In this document: piece by piece, positions 59,101-64,000 of the stretch
Numbering within the stretch: the first letter of the stretch is position 1
How the letters are laid out: each line of letters begins with the position of its first letter
From: Chimonanthus salicifolius
Lineage: Eukaryota > Streptophyta > Magnoliopsida > Laurales > Calycanthaceae
Reading direction: 5' to 3'
DNA length: 64,000 nucleotides
Assembly (NCBI GenBank): GCA_013350335.1
Contig: CM023538.1
Span: forward strand, 51,821,269-51,885,268
Notes under the pieces: generated by a model
The model's input: only the letters and a program-made list of their open reading frames with translations
Database searches by the model: none
Told to the model about the DNA's origin: nothing
Made by a program: the position numbers and the translations under genes

Positions 59101-62100
59101 GAATCTTACGATTTACGATTCACGATTCACACCCTTATACCGATTCACGATACAATTCGAGTTTGAAAACATTTATCTAAAATGATTCATCAATATTATT
59201 TTGGCAAGTCCCATATCCAAGCATAGATCTTTCAACATGCCCATGCCCGTGCCTATGGTCTTACATGGGTCCCATTTAGGATATGCATGAGGATGTGCAG
59301 GGATTTATACTAGTATTATATCTCTATGACATATGGTTTTCTTTACACTGTGTAAGCTCCTTTGAGTGGCAGTTCACTTCAGCTTCAGTAGTTGTATTAG
59401 AGGTGATATTTATCATGCTCTTGTATGAAGGCAGGTGTGCAGACTTTACCTTGTGCACCCTATGCGTTACCTCTTTTGCCAATTGAGACGGGCCTATTGG
59501 AAATATCTAGACTTGAACGTGGGGTATACCAAGTCACCTTGATTGAATCAATTAGGCCATGAATGTTTAGGGATTAAAATGATAATTTAAAGTGATTGAG
59601 ATTTTGTGGCCCTTAAAAGCATGGCTTGATTGATTCAACCAGGATGGGTTTTGGTAGGTCTCGCGCTTGAGCGTAGACCTTTCTAGTGAACATATATCCA
59701 CGGGGAAAAAAGTAGGCTGAGCATAGGGGGGGTGTAAATATAGATATGAATTAAATTGTGTGAGTTGTTCTGATGTTGGACGTGACCATGACAATCATTT
59801 TACCATTCTATGTCATATTTAATTCCAAAATCATCGACTACTGCTTGTAACACAATTGGTCAATGCTTGCTTTGGAAGCTTGAAGGTTGTTGGTTTTTAA
59901 ATGTCCAATGGCAATGGTGGATAAGCTAGAAAGGATTCAGAGGCAATTTTTGTGGAATGATAATAGGGAAAAGCAAAAATTTCATCTGGTTAGTTGGTCT
60001 CAGGTTTGCAAACCTATGAAAGAAGGCGGTCTTGGGATTCGACCTATTCGTCTTTTTAATGAAGCTTTGTTAAGGAAGTGGCTTTGGCGTCTGGTGACTC
60101 ATCTGATAGTCTTTGGAAGGATATCATTCGAAGAAAATATAGAGTGCAAGGTTGTGGATGGAGGATTGCTAATGTCAATGGGGGTGATTCTAGTTTTTGG
60201 AAAGGTGTTTGCTCTGTGGCTTCACCTTTGATCGTTATATTCGCTATCAGGTTTATTCATGTGATGATATTATTTTCTGGATAGACAAATGGTTGGGCAC
60301 CGCTCCTTTGGCCCAGTCATTCCCGATGTTGTTCTCTCTTGTATCAAATAGAGCTGCTTCGGTTTAGGAGTGTTGTGAGATTATTCATAACAAGGTAGTC
60401 TGGGGCCTCAGTTTCGTCGGGAGTTAGAGGATTGGATGGTTGATGATTAGATGTCCCTTGTATCTCTTTTAGGGGATGTCTTTGTGAAGGGCTCTGGTAA
60501 GGATTGGCGGATTTGGGAGATAGTCTTTCATGGTTTTTTCTCGGTTAAGCCTTTTTTGTAAGAGAATGATTATTGTTAATGATGTCTCTTTTATTGACCC
60601 AAAAATTTGGGTGGGGGCCTTCTCCTTTTAAAGTTAAGATGTTTGGTTGGCTTGCTGGTTTAAAGAAAATCTTGACCATTGACAACTTGCGTTTGCGTAA
60701 AATGTTTATTGTGAATGCTTACCCAATGTGTCTATCGGACGCGGAGTCGGTCAATCATCTTTTGCTTCATAGTCTGTTTTCTTATCAGATTTGGATGCAC
60801 TTCTTTCATTTGTTAGGCATTAGCTTTTGTCTTCCTCTTATGTGGGGTGATTTGTTTAACGAAGAGGTAATTGTGTCAGGAGGCTCCTTCCGTCGTAGTC
60901 TGTGGAATGTGACTATGTTGAGTATTGTGTGGTCTATTTGGTTGGCTAGAAACAATAGGGTGTTTATTGGCAAGGAGTGTTCGATTACATCTCTTCTGGA
61001 TTTAATTAAACTCTGGGCAACGTGGTGGTTGATAGGGCCTAATAAGTTTCAGGGTGTTTCTATATCAGATATGTGCAGAGATTGGGATTCTGTTGATTTC
61101 TCTATGCAAAATTTGGTGCCTCCTCATATGTTTAGTTGGAGTCCTCCTGCAAGCGGGCTTCTCAAACTTAACTTTGATGGTAGTTGCATGCGTGACATTA
61201 GTCTGGTTGGATACGGTGGGATTATTCGTTCTGACTTTGGATCTTCAGTGCTTTCTTATGTTGGCCCCATTCCCCATGGGACAATTATTGAGGCGGAATT
61301 ATGTGTTTTATGGTGTGGTCTTCTAGAGTTGGAGAAGAAAGGGGTTCATGGGAGTTTGGTAGAAGGTGATTCACATGTTATTGTTAAATGGGCTTTGGGC
61401 TCTTTTTGCCCATGGAGGCATCTGGATAAAATCGAAAGGATGCAGCATATCATTGAATCTTTTGATTTTTAAATTGCTTGGGTTCATCGGTCAGCTAATT
61501 CAGATGCCGATGAGTTGGCTCGCCTGGGGTTATATTTATATTCTGAAGTTGTTTCTGATTTCGTGTAATTCCGTTTTTGGTTGGCCTCTCTTGGCCTTCT
61601 TTGCGTTCTTGTAATTCTCGTTGGAATTAATACAGTTACCTTTCACCAAAAAAAAAAAATGTTAAAAAGAAAATTCATCATCACTATGTCATTGCCATCA
61701 TCACAATAGAAGTCTTGCCACATATTACTGGTGTTGACATTGTGAGCTATCATTATTGTGTGACTTCATTCCAAGTCCTTATTGGCCTGTCCCTTCCTGT
61801 GACTTGGACTAGCAGCCTTTCAATATGGATACTCCCAAACCATTTTACTATTTTAGGTAGCATTTCTTTGTTTTCTATTCTGTTGCTGCTAGCAGTGGAT
61901 TTCCCTCTATGTACTTAACTGTGACACTAACCTTTCTTGTTCTTCCACAAAAACATCCTATCATTTAAAAATTAGGTAATGCGCATCTAAATAAAATTTT
62001 TGTGATTGATTAACACTTATTTCATTGCTAGAAATCCTAAATGATGTGTTTGCAATAAAATTCCTAGAAAAATGACATTTTGTCATGTTTGTACAAATTT

Positions 62101-63873
62101 TCCTAGGGAAAAAATCTATAAACTTTCCTATCAAGACTCGTGGAAAAATGTTTTCCTCAAAAATTTTGAAGCACACTTTCATGAACTTGAACTAATCTTA
62201 AACACCTTGATCCTATGTGTGCTTAACTTGATCCATTTATTAAACATGTTGTCGTGACCAAACTGTCACTTAAATGGATTGTCTCAACACGGCCCATTTA
62301 TTTAACGAATAAATGAATGACCCAACTTGACCAAGATTGATTGGGTTGACCCAACCCAGCCCATTTATTGAATGAGTGATTCAACCTAATTTATGTCCTA
62401 CTTAACCCATACTTAACAAATAGACCCAACCGAACAGATCTTAAATGGGTTGATTAGGCCCATTCCTAACATGTCTCATTTATGAAATAGTTTGATTAAC
62501 CTGAGTACCCAACCTTACTTAAATGGACTTAGACCAATCCAACTCATTTATTAAACAAGTGGCCTACCCGTCAATCTTAAATGGTTTGATTTGGCCCATT
62601 TTTAATCTAGCTTATTCATTAAATAGGTTGACCTGACTTGAGTACTCAACTAAACTTAAATGGGTTGATGAAACCAAATAATCTTATATGGGTCAATCTG
62701 AACCATACCTAAGGTAACTCACTCAGTAAATGGGTTGGACCAACCTAAGTACCTGCCGAAGCTTAAATGGCTGACCCATTGTGGCCTATCCCTAAAATAG
62801 TTGACCCAACTTGATTTGTACCAATTTTGACCCATTTTTAAATGGCTTGGCCCAATATGGTCAGCCAAATTTATTAACTGAGGAAAGTTAAAAACAATGG
62901 AGGAAAGTTTTTAGATTATAAAATGAATTCTTACCAAGTCATTTTAAAAGAAAAAAAAAAATCCAGATGAATCCGTGGAATTGCTTTACTGGGAAACCAA
63001 CAAACATACCCAAAAGGTTTGGTCATCTTCCTTTTATTAAATAAAATACATCTAACTTTGCCCAAAGCTCAAGATTTTGAAACTAAGCATTTGCTTTTTT
63101 GAAATAGGTAAACAAGGTAACTCTACTATGAACATTGTAATTAGGGTGGGGTGGGGGGTTGCATGTGTATGTTCGAGCAGTTACGAGCCTACATTTCAGG
63201 GTTGCTGAAACTGCTACCTAATTAGTTATTTTAGTTCCTGGGGTTATCTCATAGTTGGCACTCATCAACACTCATCTGGCTAATTCCTTTACAGAATGAC
63301 ATATATTGTTGAACATCCCTTGAGAAAGATGCTTTTGATGCCGGTGGAACCATTTGAACCCAACAAATCATGTTATGTCTGTTCTGAGGTAACAAAATTT
63401 CCTTTGTTGTTGTGTAATGATATATGTTCCAATAATTTAGTGAAATTACCTGCTACCTTCTGATTTTGTGTAATCTGCCTGAAAATAGACCCCACTGTTG
63501 CTTGAGATTAACACTAACCGCTCAAAGCTACGGGACTTTGTTGAGAAGATTGTTAAAAACAAACTTGGTATGCATTGCCCGTTGATTATGCATGGCTCAA
63601 ACCTTATCTTTGAGGTTGGTGATGATCTTGAGGAAGATGTTGCAGCCAATTATGCACGAAACCTTGACAAGGTATATCTTGTACTATTTTTTAATTGAAT
63701 GTTACTGTTTTCTCATTTCTTCAATTCCTGTCGACAATTTAATGTCCAAATGTTACTGTTGTCTCATTTTTGCAGGTATTATCTGAGCTTCCAGCTCCTG
63801 TTACTAGTGGGACGGTACTCACAGTAGAGGATCTTCAGCAGGAGTTATCGTGCAATATCAATATCAAGCACAG
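20079..63873 (+). CDS. UBA2 (SAE2): SUMO-activating enzyme subunit 2 (E1 catalytic subunit), ten exons, 3' end outside window
   Basis: UBA2/SAE2 pairs with SAE1 to activate SUMO: it adenylates the SUMO C-terminus, forms a thioester on its own cysteine and passes SUMO to the E2 (SCE1/UBC9), mainly in the nucleus. Joining 20079-20111, 20231-20320, 27153-27236, 27366-27584, 39106-39207, 56314-56769, 56879-57108, 63295-63388, 63489-63671 and 63776-63873 gives 529 continuous codons. Visible motifs: nucleotide-binding GAGGIG at residues 19-24; NLNRQFLF at 51-58; NGLDN with the catalytic-type Asp at 112; zinc ligands CYEC (153/156) and CYVC (431/434); active-site Cys168 in [10 protein letters not shown]; ubiquitin-fold domain from about 437. 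Plant UBA2 proteins are about 620-650 residues, so the acidic/basic tail with the nuclear signal lies beyond the window. The start is the ATG in TTTTCATGGCG, just ahead of the conserved [15 protein letters not shown] block. Family assignment is firm; exon ends are by eye from GT-AG sites and protein continuity. Confidence 0.95.
20231..20320 (+). CDS. UBA2: UBA2 exon 2 (nucleotide-binding loop)
   Basis: Thirty codons beginning [17 protein letters not shown] and ending at DIHI. It carries the glycine-rich ATP-binding loop of the ThiF/E1 adenylation fold. Acceptor TTTAAG|GG, donor ATT|GTCAGT, phase 0. The donor is weak, but exon 3 resumes in frame with the conserved [11 protein letters not shown], which supports it. 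Confidence 0.93.
22129..22345 (+). mobile_element. tRNA-derived SINE (family 2), full length
   Basis: A box GGTTGGCCTAGTGGTT, B box GGGTTCAATCC, and a 3' end GACACC...GGTCATAAAAAA. Exact flanking repeat TGTGGTCTAT (22119-22128 and 22353-22362). Relatives are at 25010, 43999 and 50650. Confidence 0.88.
22896..23487. repeat. Composite duplication with internal deletion
   Basis: Block A (AGATTACAAACAAAGAACATT...) occurs at about 22907-22970 and 23060-23127. Block B (GAAGAATAAAGCACTT...) occurs at about 22973-23059 and 23397-23487. In the first copy A and B touch; in the second they are about 270 bp apart. Confidence 0.82.
23851..24340. repeat. Minisatellite, 161-bp period, three copies
   Basis: GGTTGAGAAA(AT) marks the end of each unit at about 24010, 24171 and 24332. 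Inside each unit are AACTTGGCAAATTTTTAGGA and GAATTCCTTTTT. Copies 2 and 3 are closer to each other than to copy 1. Confidence 0.9.
25010..25178 (+). mobile_element. SINE (family 2) 3' fragment
   Basis: Starts near a B-box-like GAGTTCGATTC and ends CCCGGACACCTTGGTCATAA plus A's, like the full copy at 22129. The A-box end is decayed. Confidence 0.7.
27153..27236 (+). CDS. UBA2: UBA2 exon 3
   Basis: Twenty-eight codons from [17 protein letters not shown] to GQSKAK. This is the conserved E1 motif whose Asn and Arg contact ATP. Acceptor CTTACAG, donor AAA|GTAAGT (strong), phase 0. Intron 3 is 129 bp. Confidence 0.94.
27366..27584 (+). CDS. UBA2: UBA2 exon 4
   Basis: Seventy-three codons from [11 protein letters not shown] to [10 protein letters not shown]. 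It carries [14 protein letters not shown], whose Asp112 is the magnesium/ATP residue of the adenylation site, and the LVESGTTGF loop. Acceptor ACCAG, donor CAG|GTAAAT, phase 0. Confidence 0.95.
27783..28570 (-). mobile_element. L1-type LINE 3' fragment with RNase H domain
   Basis: The best frame (28475-28155) reads [20 protein letters not shown], with [13 protein letters not shown] and [17 protein letters not shown]: the D, E, D residues of plant LINE RNase H. A 118-bp stretch (AGTGATCAATCTCCAAGGGG...) is duplicated at about 28086 and 28205. The 3' end abuts a (TA)n run at 27762-27784. Confidence 0.82.
28600..30690 (-). repeat. Unknown 0.9-kb repeat, two tandem copies
   Basis: CTAATAGAATTAAAA(G/T)AAAGGGG recurs at about 29045 and 29935. 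GTGGCCTCACGC followed by (G/C)(A/T)(G)GGCC recurs at about 29562 and 30452. Before the first copy, the string CAAGGGATA(T/G)GGTAACC recurs at about 28646 and 28916. On the - strand each copy has a TATATAA string (29690s and 30580s) and a CT-rich stretch, like a retrotransposon LTR, but no pol genes are attached. No product is coded. Confidence 0.65.
30691..31988. other. Non-genic stretch of intron 4
   Basis: No coding, RNA or named repeat recognised. Confidence 0.4.
31994..32521 (+). repeat. Gypsy 5' LTR
   Basis: TGATCC...GGATCA ends (6-bp inverted repeat). The first 300 bp contain a series of near-palindromic TTCAGTCGACTGAA-like motifs. A poly(CT) run precedes the end. Confidence 0.93.
32640..33560 (+). 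pseudogene. Gypsy gag with CCHC knuckle
   Basis: The best frame (33012-33431) has [28 protein letters not shown] and [15 protein letters not shown], the retrotransposon gag core. The knuckle [14 protein letters not shown] (33495-33536) is in another frame, and stops interrupt the N part. Confidence 0.88.
33720..34068 (+). pseudogene. Gypsy aspartic protease
   Basis: [13 protein letters not shown] carries the catalytic Asp in DLGS (family usually DSGS/A), followed by [20 protein letters not shown]. The reading is open from here to a stop at 34066-34068. Confidence 0.82.
34270..34930 (+). pseudogene. Gypsy reverse transcriptase
   Basis: Motifs in order: [49 protein letters not shown] and [17 protein letters not shown] (YLDD at 34817-34828). 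A 50-bp tandem duplication (TGCCAAAGAAGGAC at 34453 and 34503) breaks the frame, and further stops follow. Confidence 0.9.
35111..35520 (+). pseudogene. Gypsy RNase H
   Basis: [20 protein letters not shown], then [26 protein letters not shown] and DYTLTTN. The frame breaks near 35450. Confidence 0.88.
35769..37680 (+). pseudogene. Gypsy integrase, split by a solo LTR
   Basis: The zinc-binding end has an HHCC pattern (H in [12 protein letters not shown], Cys pair in CYIRGCVFC). The core begins [19 protein letters not shown], with the first catalytic Asp in MDF and the second in [10 protein letters not shown] at 36199-36230. At 36239 a solo LTR interrupts it. After 37093 it resumes with [29 protein letters not shown] and a C-terminal [16 protein letters not shown]. 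Stops are present on both sides. Confidence 0.92.
36240..37087. mobile_element. Solo LTR nested in Gypsy integrase
   Basis: 848 bp, TGATATAGCGG...TTGCACCA, with exact target duplication GGAAC (36235-36239 and 37088-37092). Flanking sequence joins as integrase (…FWN then SLWGMM…), confirming the excised length. Purine-rich inner zone; no genes; family not recognised. Confidence 0.85.
37985..38527 (+). repeat. Gypsy 3' LTR
   Basis: 543 bp, same ends and same palindromic motif series as the 5' LTR, with scattered substitutions and short indels. The two LTRs have therefore diverged well past a very recent insertion. Confidence 0.93.
38533..39105. other. End of UBA2 intron 4
   Basis: AT-rich; no repeat or gene recognised. 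Confidence 0.4.
39106..39207 (+). CDS. UBA2: UBA2 exon 5 (active-site cysteine)
   Basis: Thirty-four codons. They carry the first zinc-ligand pair (CYEC, residues 153 and 156) and the thioester-forming Cys168 in PVCTITSTP. Acceptor GTGCAG, donor AAG|GTTATG, phase 0. This exon is isolated between the two largest introns (11.5 and 17.1 kb), so skipping it would remove the catalytic cysteine while keeping the frame. Confidence 0.95.
39985..43035 (+). mobile_element. RTE-type LINE, decayed, in two parts
   Basis: Part 1 (39985-41400) reads, with many frame breaks, [18 protein letters not shown] (end of the endonuclease), [30 protein letters not shown] and [11 protein letters not shown] (reverse transcriptase). 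Part 2 (42285-43035) has FEDDIV at the FADD site, [42 protein letters not shown] and [11 protein letters not shown] 178-bp tandem duplication (ATTTAAAGATTGCCC at 42665 and 42843) lies near the end. A (CATCAT)n tail is at 43048-43070. About 880 bp of unrelated AT-rich DNA separates the parts. Confidence 0.8.
43080..43415. repeat. Two opposed RTE-like 3' tails
   Basis: AACTCCAAATAGATGGGATT followed by GATGATG on the + strand (43195-43240), and the same on the - strand (43415-43355), face each other. This suggests two 3' fragments inserted head to head. Confidence 0.55.
43430..44420 (+). mobile_element. L1-type LINE RNase H fragment, split by a SINE
   Basis: [20 protein letters not shown] (about 43444) is the pre-RNase H linker. 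[13 protein letters not shown] (about 43833) and [19 protein letters not shown] (about 44192) are two versions of the RNase H core. [15 protein letters not shown] (about 44355) is its end. The repeated core flanks the SINE at 43999-44176. Confidence 0.7.
43999..44176 (-). mobile_element. tRNA-derived SINE (family 2) with (AAT)n tail
   Basis: On the - strand GGGTTGGCTTGGCCGTCAAA (A box), GGGTTCAAGTC (B box) and a 3' end AGATACCTTGGTCTTC, then an AAT microsatellite (43969-43998 as ATT). Flanking 20-bp repeats TTCAAGGTAAGTTAATTATT (43954-) and TTCAAGGTACGTTGATTATT (44177-) differ at two bases. Confidence 0.85.
44630..46735 (+). mobile_element. L1-type LINE, 5' truncated, with poly(A), interrupted by a SINE
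   Basis: Reverse transcriptase C end (44653-44990): [53 protein letters not shown]. Zinc-RVT domain (45480-45700): [34 protein letters not shown]. RNase H (46066-46602): [33 protein letters not shown]. Poly(A) at 46722-46733. Several stops; a SINE sits in the linker at 45840-46025. The 5' edge is uncertain. Confidence 0.88.
45840..46025 (-). mobile_element. tRNA-derived SINE (family 1) inside the LINE
   Basis: On the - strand CGTGTAGCTCAACTGGTT (A box) and GCGGGTTCGAGCC (B box) are followed by CCCTAGGGGTAGTAGG and a poly(A) of about 11. The 3' half matches the SINE at 3158. The tandem CATGGCCTAACCTT(G/A)GTG is a small internal duplication. Target duplication not clear. Confidence 0.85.
46736..47624. 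other. Non-genic stretch of intron 5
   Basis: Contains a G-run (about 46888-46906) and a T-rich run; no gene recognised. Confidence 0.45.
47625..50418 (+). mobile_element. L1-type LINE, 5' truncated, with mutated reverse transcriptase and poly(A)
   Basis: Reverse transcriptase begins in a stretch present twice (47625-47930 and 47931-48200, period about 305) coding [36 protein letters not shown]. The main frame 48201-48923 has [20 protein letters not shown] and the active-site box as QYTYYTLIF instead of QYADDTLIF. Zinc-RVT-like and RNase H parts follow ([16 protein letters not shown] at about 49755). The poly(A) is at 50408-50418. Multiple frame breaks. Confidence 0.88.
50486..50557. repeat. 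GT/GC microsatellite
   Basis: (GT)9 followed by alternating purine-pyrimidine sequence including GTGTGCGCACGCGCGC. Such DNA can adopt a Z form; no function is implied. Confidence 0.9.
50650..50769 (+). mobile_element. SINE (family 2) 3' fragment
   Basis: GCTTGCACATGCCCTAAGGA, then GGCTTGGACACCTTAGTCAT and a poly(A) of 12, as in the full copy at 22129. The promoter end is missing. Confidence 0.72.
50770..52874. other. Non-genic stretch of intron 5
   Basis: AT-rich, several poly(A)/(T) runs; no gene, RNA or named repeat recognised. Confidence 0.4.
52875..54128. repeat. Apparently perfect 627-bp tandem duplication
   Basis: Units 52875-53501 and 53502-54128 both start AATGCATGAAGATCTATG and end GCAAAGGGGC. 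Reading through both I saw no difference. The short string AATGC is present at all three edges. Confidence 0.93.
54580..55410 (+). repeat. Inverted single copy of the intron 4 repeat
   Basis: Reads TATATATGATTTAGCCCTTTG, then a CT-rich part with GGCGTGAGG and GTGTGAGGCCATCCCACC, and ends near GGCATTTAGGGTCACCCTATG. These match, in opposite orientation, strings in 28600-30690 (for example GGGTAACCCTAAATGCC and TAGCCCTTTGAGGC). About 24 kb separates the two loci. Confidence 0.68.
55411..56313. other. End of UBA2 intron 5
   Basis: AT-rich; no gene or named repeat recognised. Confidence 0.4.
56314..56769 (+). CDS. UBA2: UBA2 exon 6 (SUMO-E1 cysteine domain)
   Basis: 152 codons starting [19 protein letters not shown], the helical catalytic-cysteine domain. 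A variable acidic/Ser-rich stretch (about residues 205-235) follows, then [17 protein letters not shown]. The exon ends at KRKE before an unusual donor, GAG|GTCTTC. Without splicing there the frame reaches a stop after three codons. Intron 6 is only 109 bp and exon 7 resumes in frame with [12 protein letters not shown], so the site is credible. Confidence 0.92.
56879..57108 (+). CDS. UBA2: UBA2 exon 7
   Basis: Seventy-six codons plus two bases: [18 protein letters not shown] through [13 protein letters not shown] and [13 protein letters not shown]. This is the most conserved C-terminal part of the adenylation domain, including the [10 protein letters not shown] helix. Acceptor TTCCAG, donor CAG|GTACAA, phase 2: AG joins the A of exon 8 to make Arg405. 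Confidence 0.95.
57109..58085. other. Start of UBA2 intron 7
   Basis: No gene, RNA or named repeat recognised; the short open frames here have no recognisable product. Confidence 0.4.
58095..59173. mobile_element. hAT-like non-autonomous DNA transposon
   Basis: 1.08 kb flanked by TATCTAAAA (58086-58094 and 59174-59182), consistent with an 8-bp hAT duplication. The ends CAATGTTGTTAAAATCG and, complemented, AAATGTTTTCAAACTCG are imperfect inverted repeats. Both subterminal zones are crowded with AATCGTACGATT-like strings. Inside are an 85-bp tandem duplication (ATGCTTTAGTTTAC at 58458 and 58543) and a CT-rich part; no transposase. Confidence 0.7.
59885..61660 (+). mobile_element. L1-type LINE, 5' truncated, with long RNase H frame and poly(A)
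   Basis: Same family as the LINE at 44630. The part from 59887 reads [20 protein letters not shown] and [20 protein letters not shown] (reverse transcriptase end). The frame 60573-61472 has a zinc-RVT domain ([31 protein letters not shown]), the linker [19 protein letters not shown], and RNase H ([38 protein letters not shown]). A TAA at 61470 cuts it before [19 protein letters not shown]. Poly(A) at 61649-61660. Confidence 0.9.
62250..62880. repeat. Degenerate AAATGGGTTGACC-type repeat array
   Basis: Irregular recurrence of CCCATTTATT(A/G)AA, AAATGGGTTGA and TGACCCAACTTGA over about 630 bp on both strands. No fixed period found by eye. Confidence 0.6.
63295..63388 (+). CDS. UBA2: UBA2 exon 8 (second zinc-ligand pair)
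   Basis: Completes the split Arg405 codon and adds 31 codons ([20 protein letters not shown]...). It ends with SCYVCSE, whose Cys431 and Cys434 complete the zinc site begun in exon 5. Acceptor TTTACAG, donor GAG|GTAACA, phase 0. Confidence 0.94.
63489..63671 (+). CDS. UBA2: UBA2 exon 9 (ubiquitin-fold domain, N half)
   Basis: Sixty-one codons from [20 protein letters not shown] to ANYARNLDK. They form the first half of the ubiquitin-fold domain, which binds the SUMO E2. Acceptor AAATAG, donor AAG|GTATAT. Introns 8 and 9 are 100 and 104 bp. Confidence 0.94.
63776..63873 (+). CDS. UBA2: UBA2 exon 10 (ubiquitin-fold domain, C half)
   Basis: Thirty-two codons plus two bases: [20 protein letters not shown], then [12 protein letters not shown]. 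Donor CAG|GTGACT, phase 2. The remaining exon(s), coding the end of the domain and the charged tail, are beyond the window. Confidence 0.92.
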
Positions 63874-64000
63874 GTGACTTTCCTCCTGTTGTACAATATG
63901 CATGGTTCTTTTCCAAAGTATTTCATGTGTATTGTTCTTGGAATGTTCTTTGTATTGGTCGTTTAAAAAATAAAATTGAAAAAATAAAGAAATAGAAAAG

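Larger units (their letters stand above)
57109..63294 (+). other. UBA2 intron 7 (6.2 kb)
   Basis: It holds a hAT-like non-autonomous element (58095-59173), an L1-type LINE (59885-61660) and a stretch of degenerate AAATGGGTTGACC-like repeats (62250-62880). No host gene is seen in it. Confidence 0.85.

Noticed and set aside
1..64000. CRISPR arrays, operons, prokaryotic defence systems
   Set aside because: The window is plant nuclear DNA with spliced genes and plant transposons; repeat spacing nowhere fits a CRISPR array.

Overview
This is a stretch of a flowering-plant nuclear genome. The evidence is one spliced plant-type gene with GT-AG introns, plant SINE and LINE families, Copia and Gypsy LTR retrotransposons and MITEs. 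The species cannot be fixed from the sequence. A gene this swollen by intronic transposons fits a medium to large, repeat-rich genome, for example an early-diverging eudicot or magnoliid, but that is inference.

One functional-looking host gene is present. UBA2/SAE2, the catalytic subunit of the SUMO-activating enzyme (E1), lies on the + strand with ten coding exons between 20079 and 63873, and it continues past the right edge. The exons visible here add up to 1,589 coding bases (529 complete codons), yet the gene covers more than 43.8 kb because introns 2, 4, 5 and 7 are 6.8, 11.5, 17.1 and 6.2 kb long. The four other introns with no large insert are only 100-129 bp. All exon junctions keep the frame, and the nucleotide-binding, adenylation, zinc-binding and active-site cysteine motifs are intact.

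Upstream on the - strand (about 8640-17001) lies a decayed copy of ALG14, the membrane subunit of the UDP-GlcNAc transferase of N-glycan precursor synthesis. It has an in-frame stop in exon 1, deletions and a stop in exon 3, a one-base deletion in exon 4 and a degraded exon 5. A Copia element (10823-16752, target duplication CCTCC) sits exactly on the intron 1/exon 2 boundary, and that Copia is itself interrupted by a 2.7 kb solo LTR (12571-15307, target duplication ATATA).

Layout: 1-2709, Copia remnant on the - strand with an odd palindrome-ended LTR. 2710-8640, non-genic DNA with a SINE, a Stowaway MITE, a Mutator-type MITE and tandem repeats. 8640-17001, ALG14 pseudogene and nested LTR elements. 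17240-20078, repeats and the UBA2 promoter/5' UTR. 20079-63873, UBA2. Intron 2 holds a SINE, a 3 x 161 bp minisatellite and other duplications. Intron 4 holds an L1-type RNase H fragment, tandem copies of an unknown 0.9 kb repeat and a structurally complete Gypsy element (31994-38527, target duplication TTCTC) whose integrase is split by another solo LTR. Intron 5 holds an RTE LINE, three L1-type LINE pieces, SINEs, an apparently perfect 627 bp tandem duplication and an inverted copy of the intron 4 repeat. Intron 7 holds a hAT-like element and another L1-type LINE. None of the mobile elements has an intact reading frame.

I found no new multi-gene system. The most interesting points are the ALG14 relic with its nested insertion history, the perfect 627 bp duplication, the palindrome-rich LTRs, and opposed repeat copies within one pre-mRNA.
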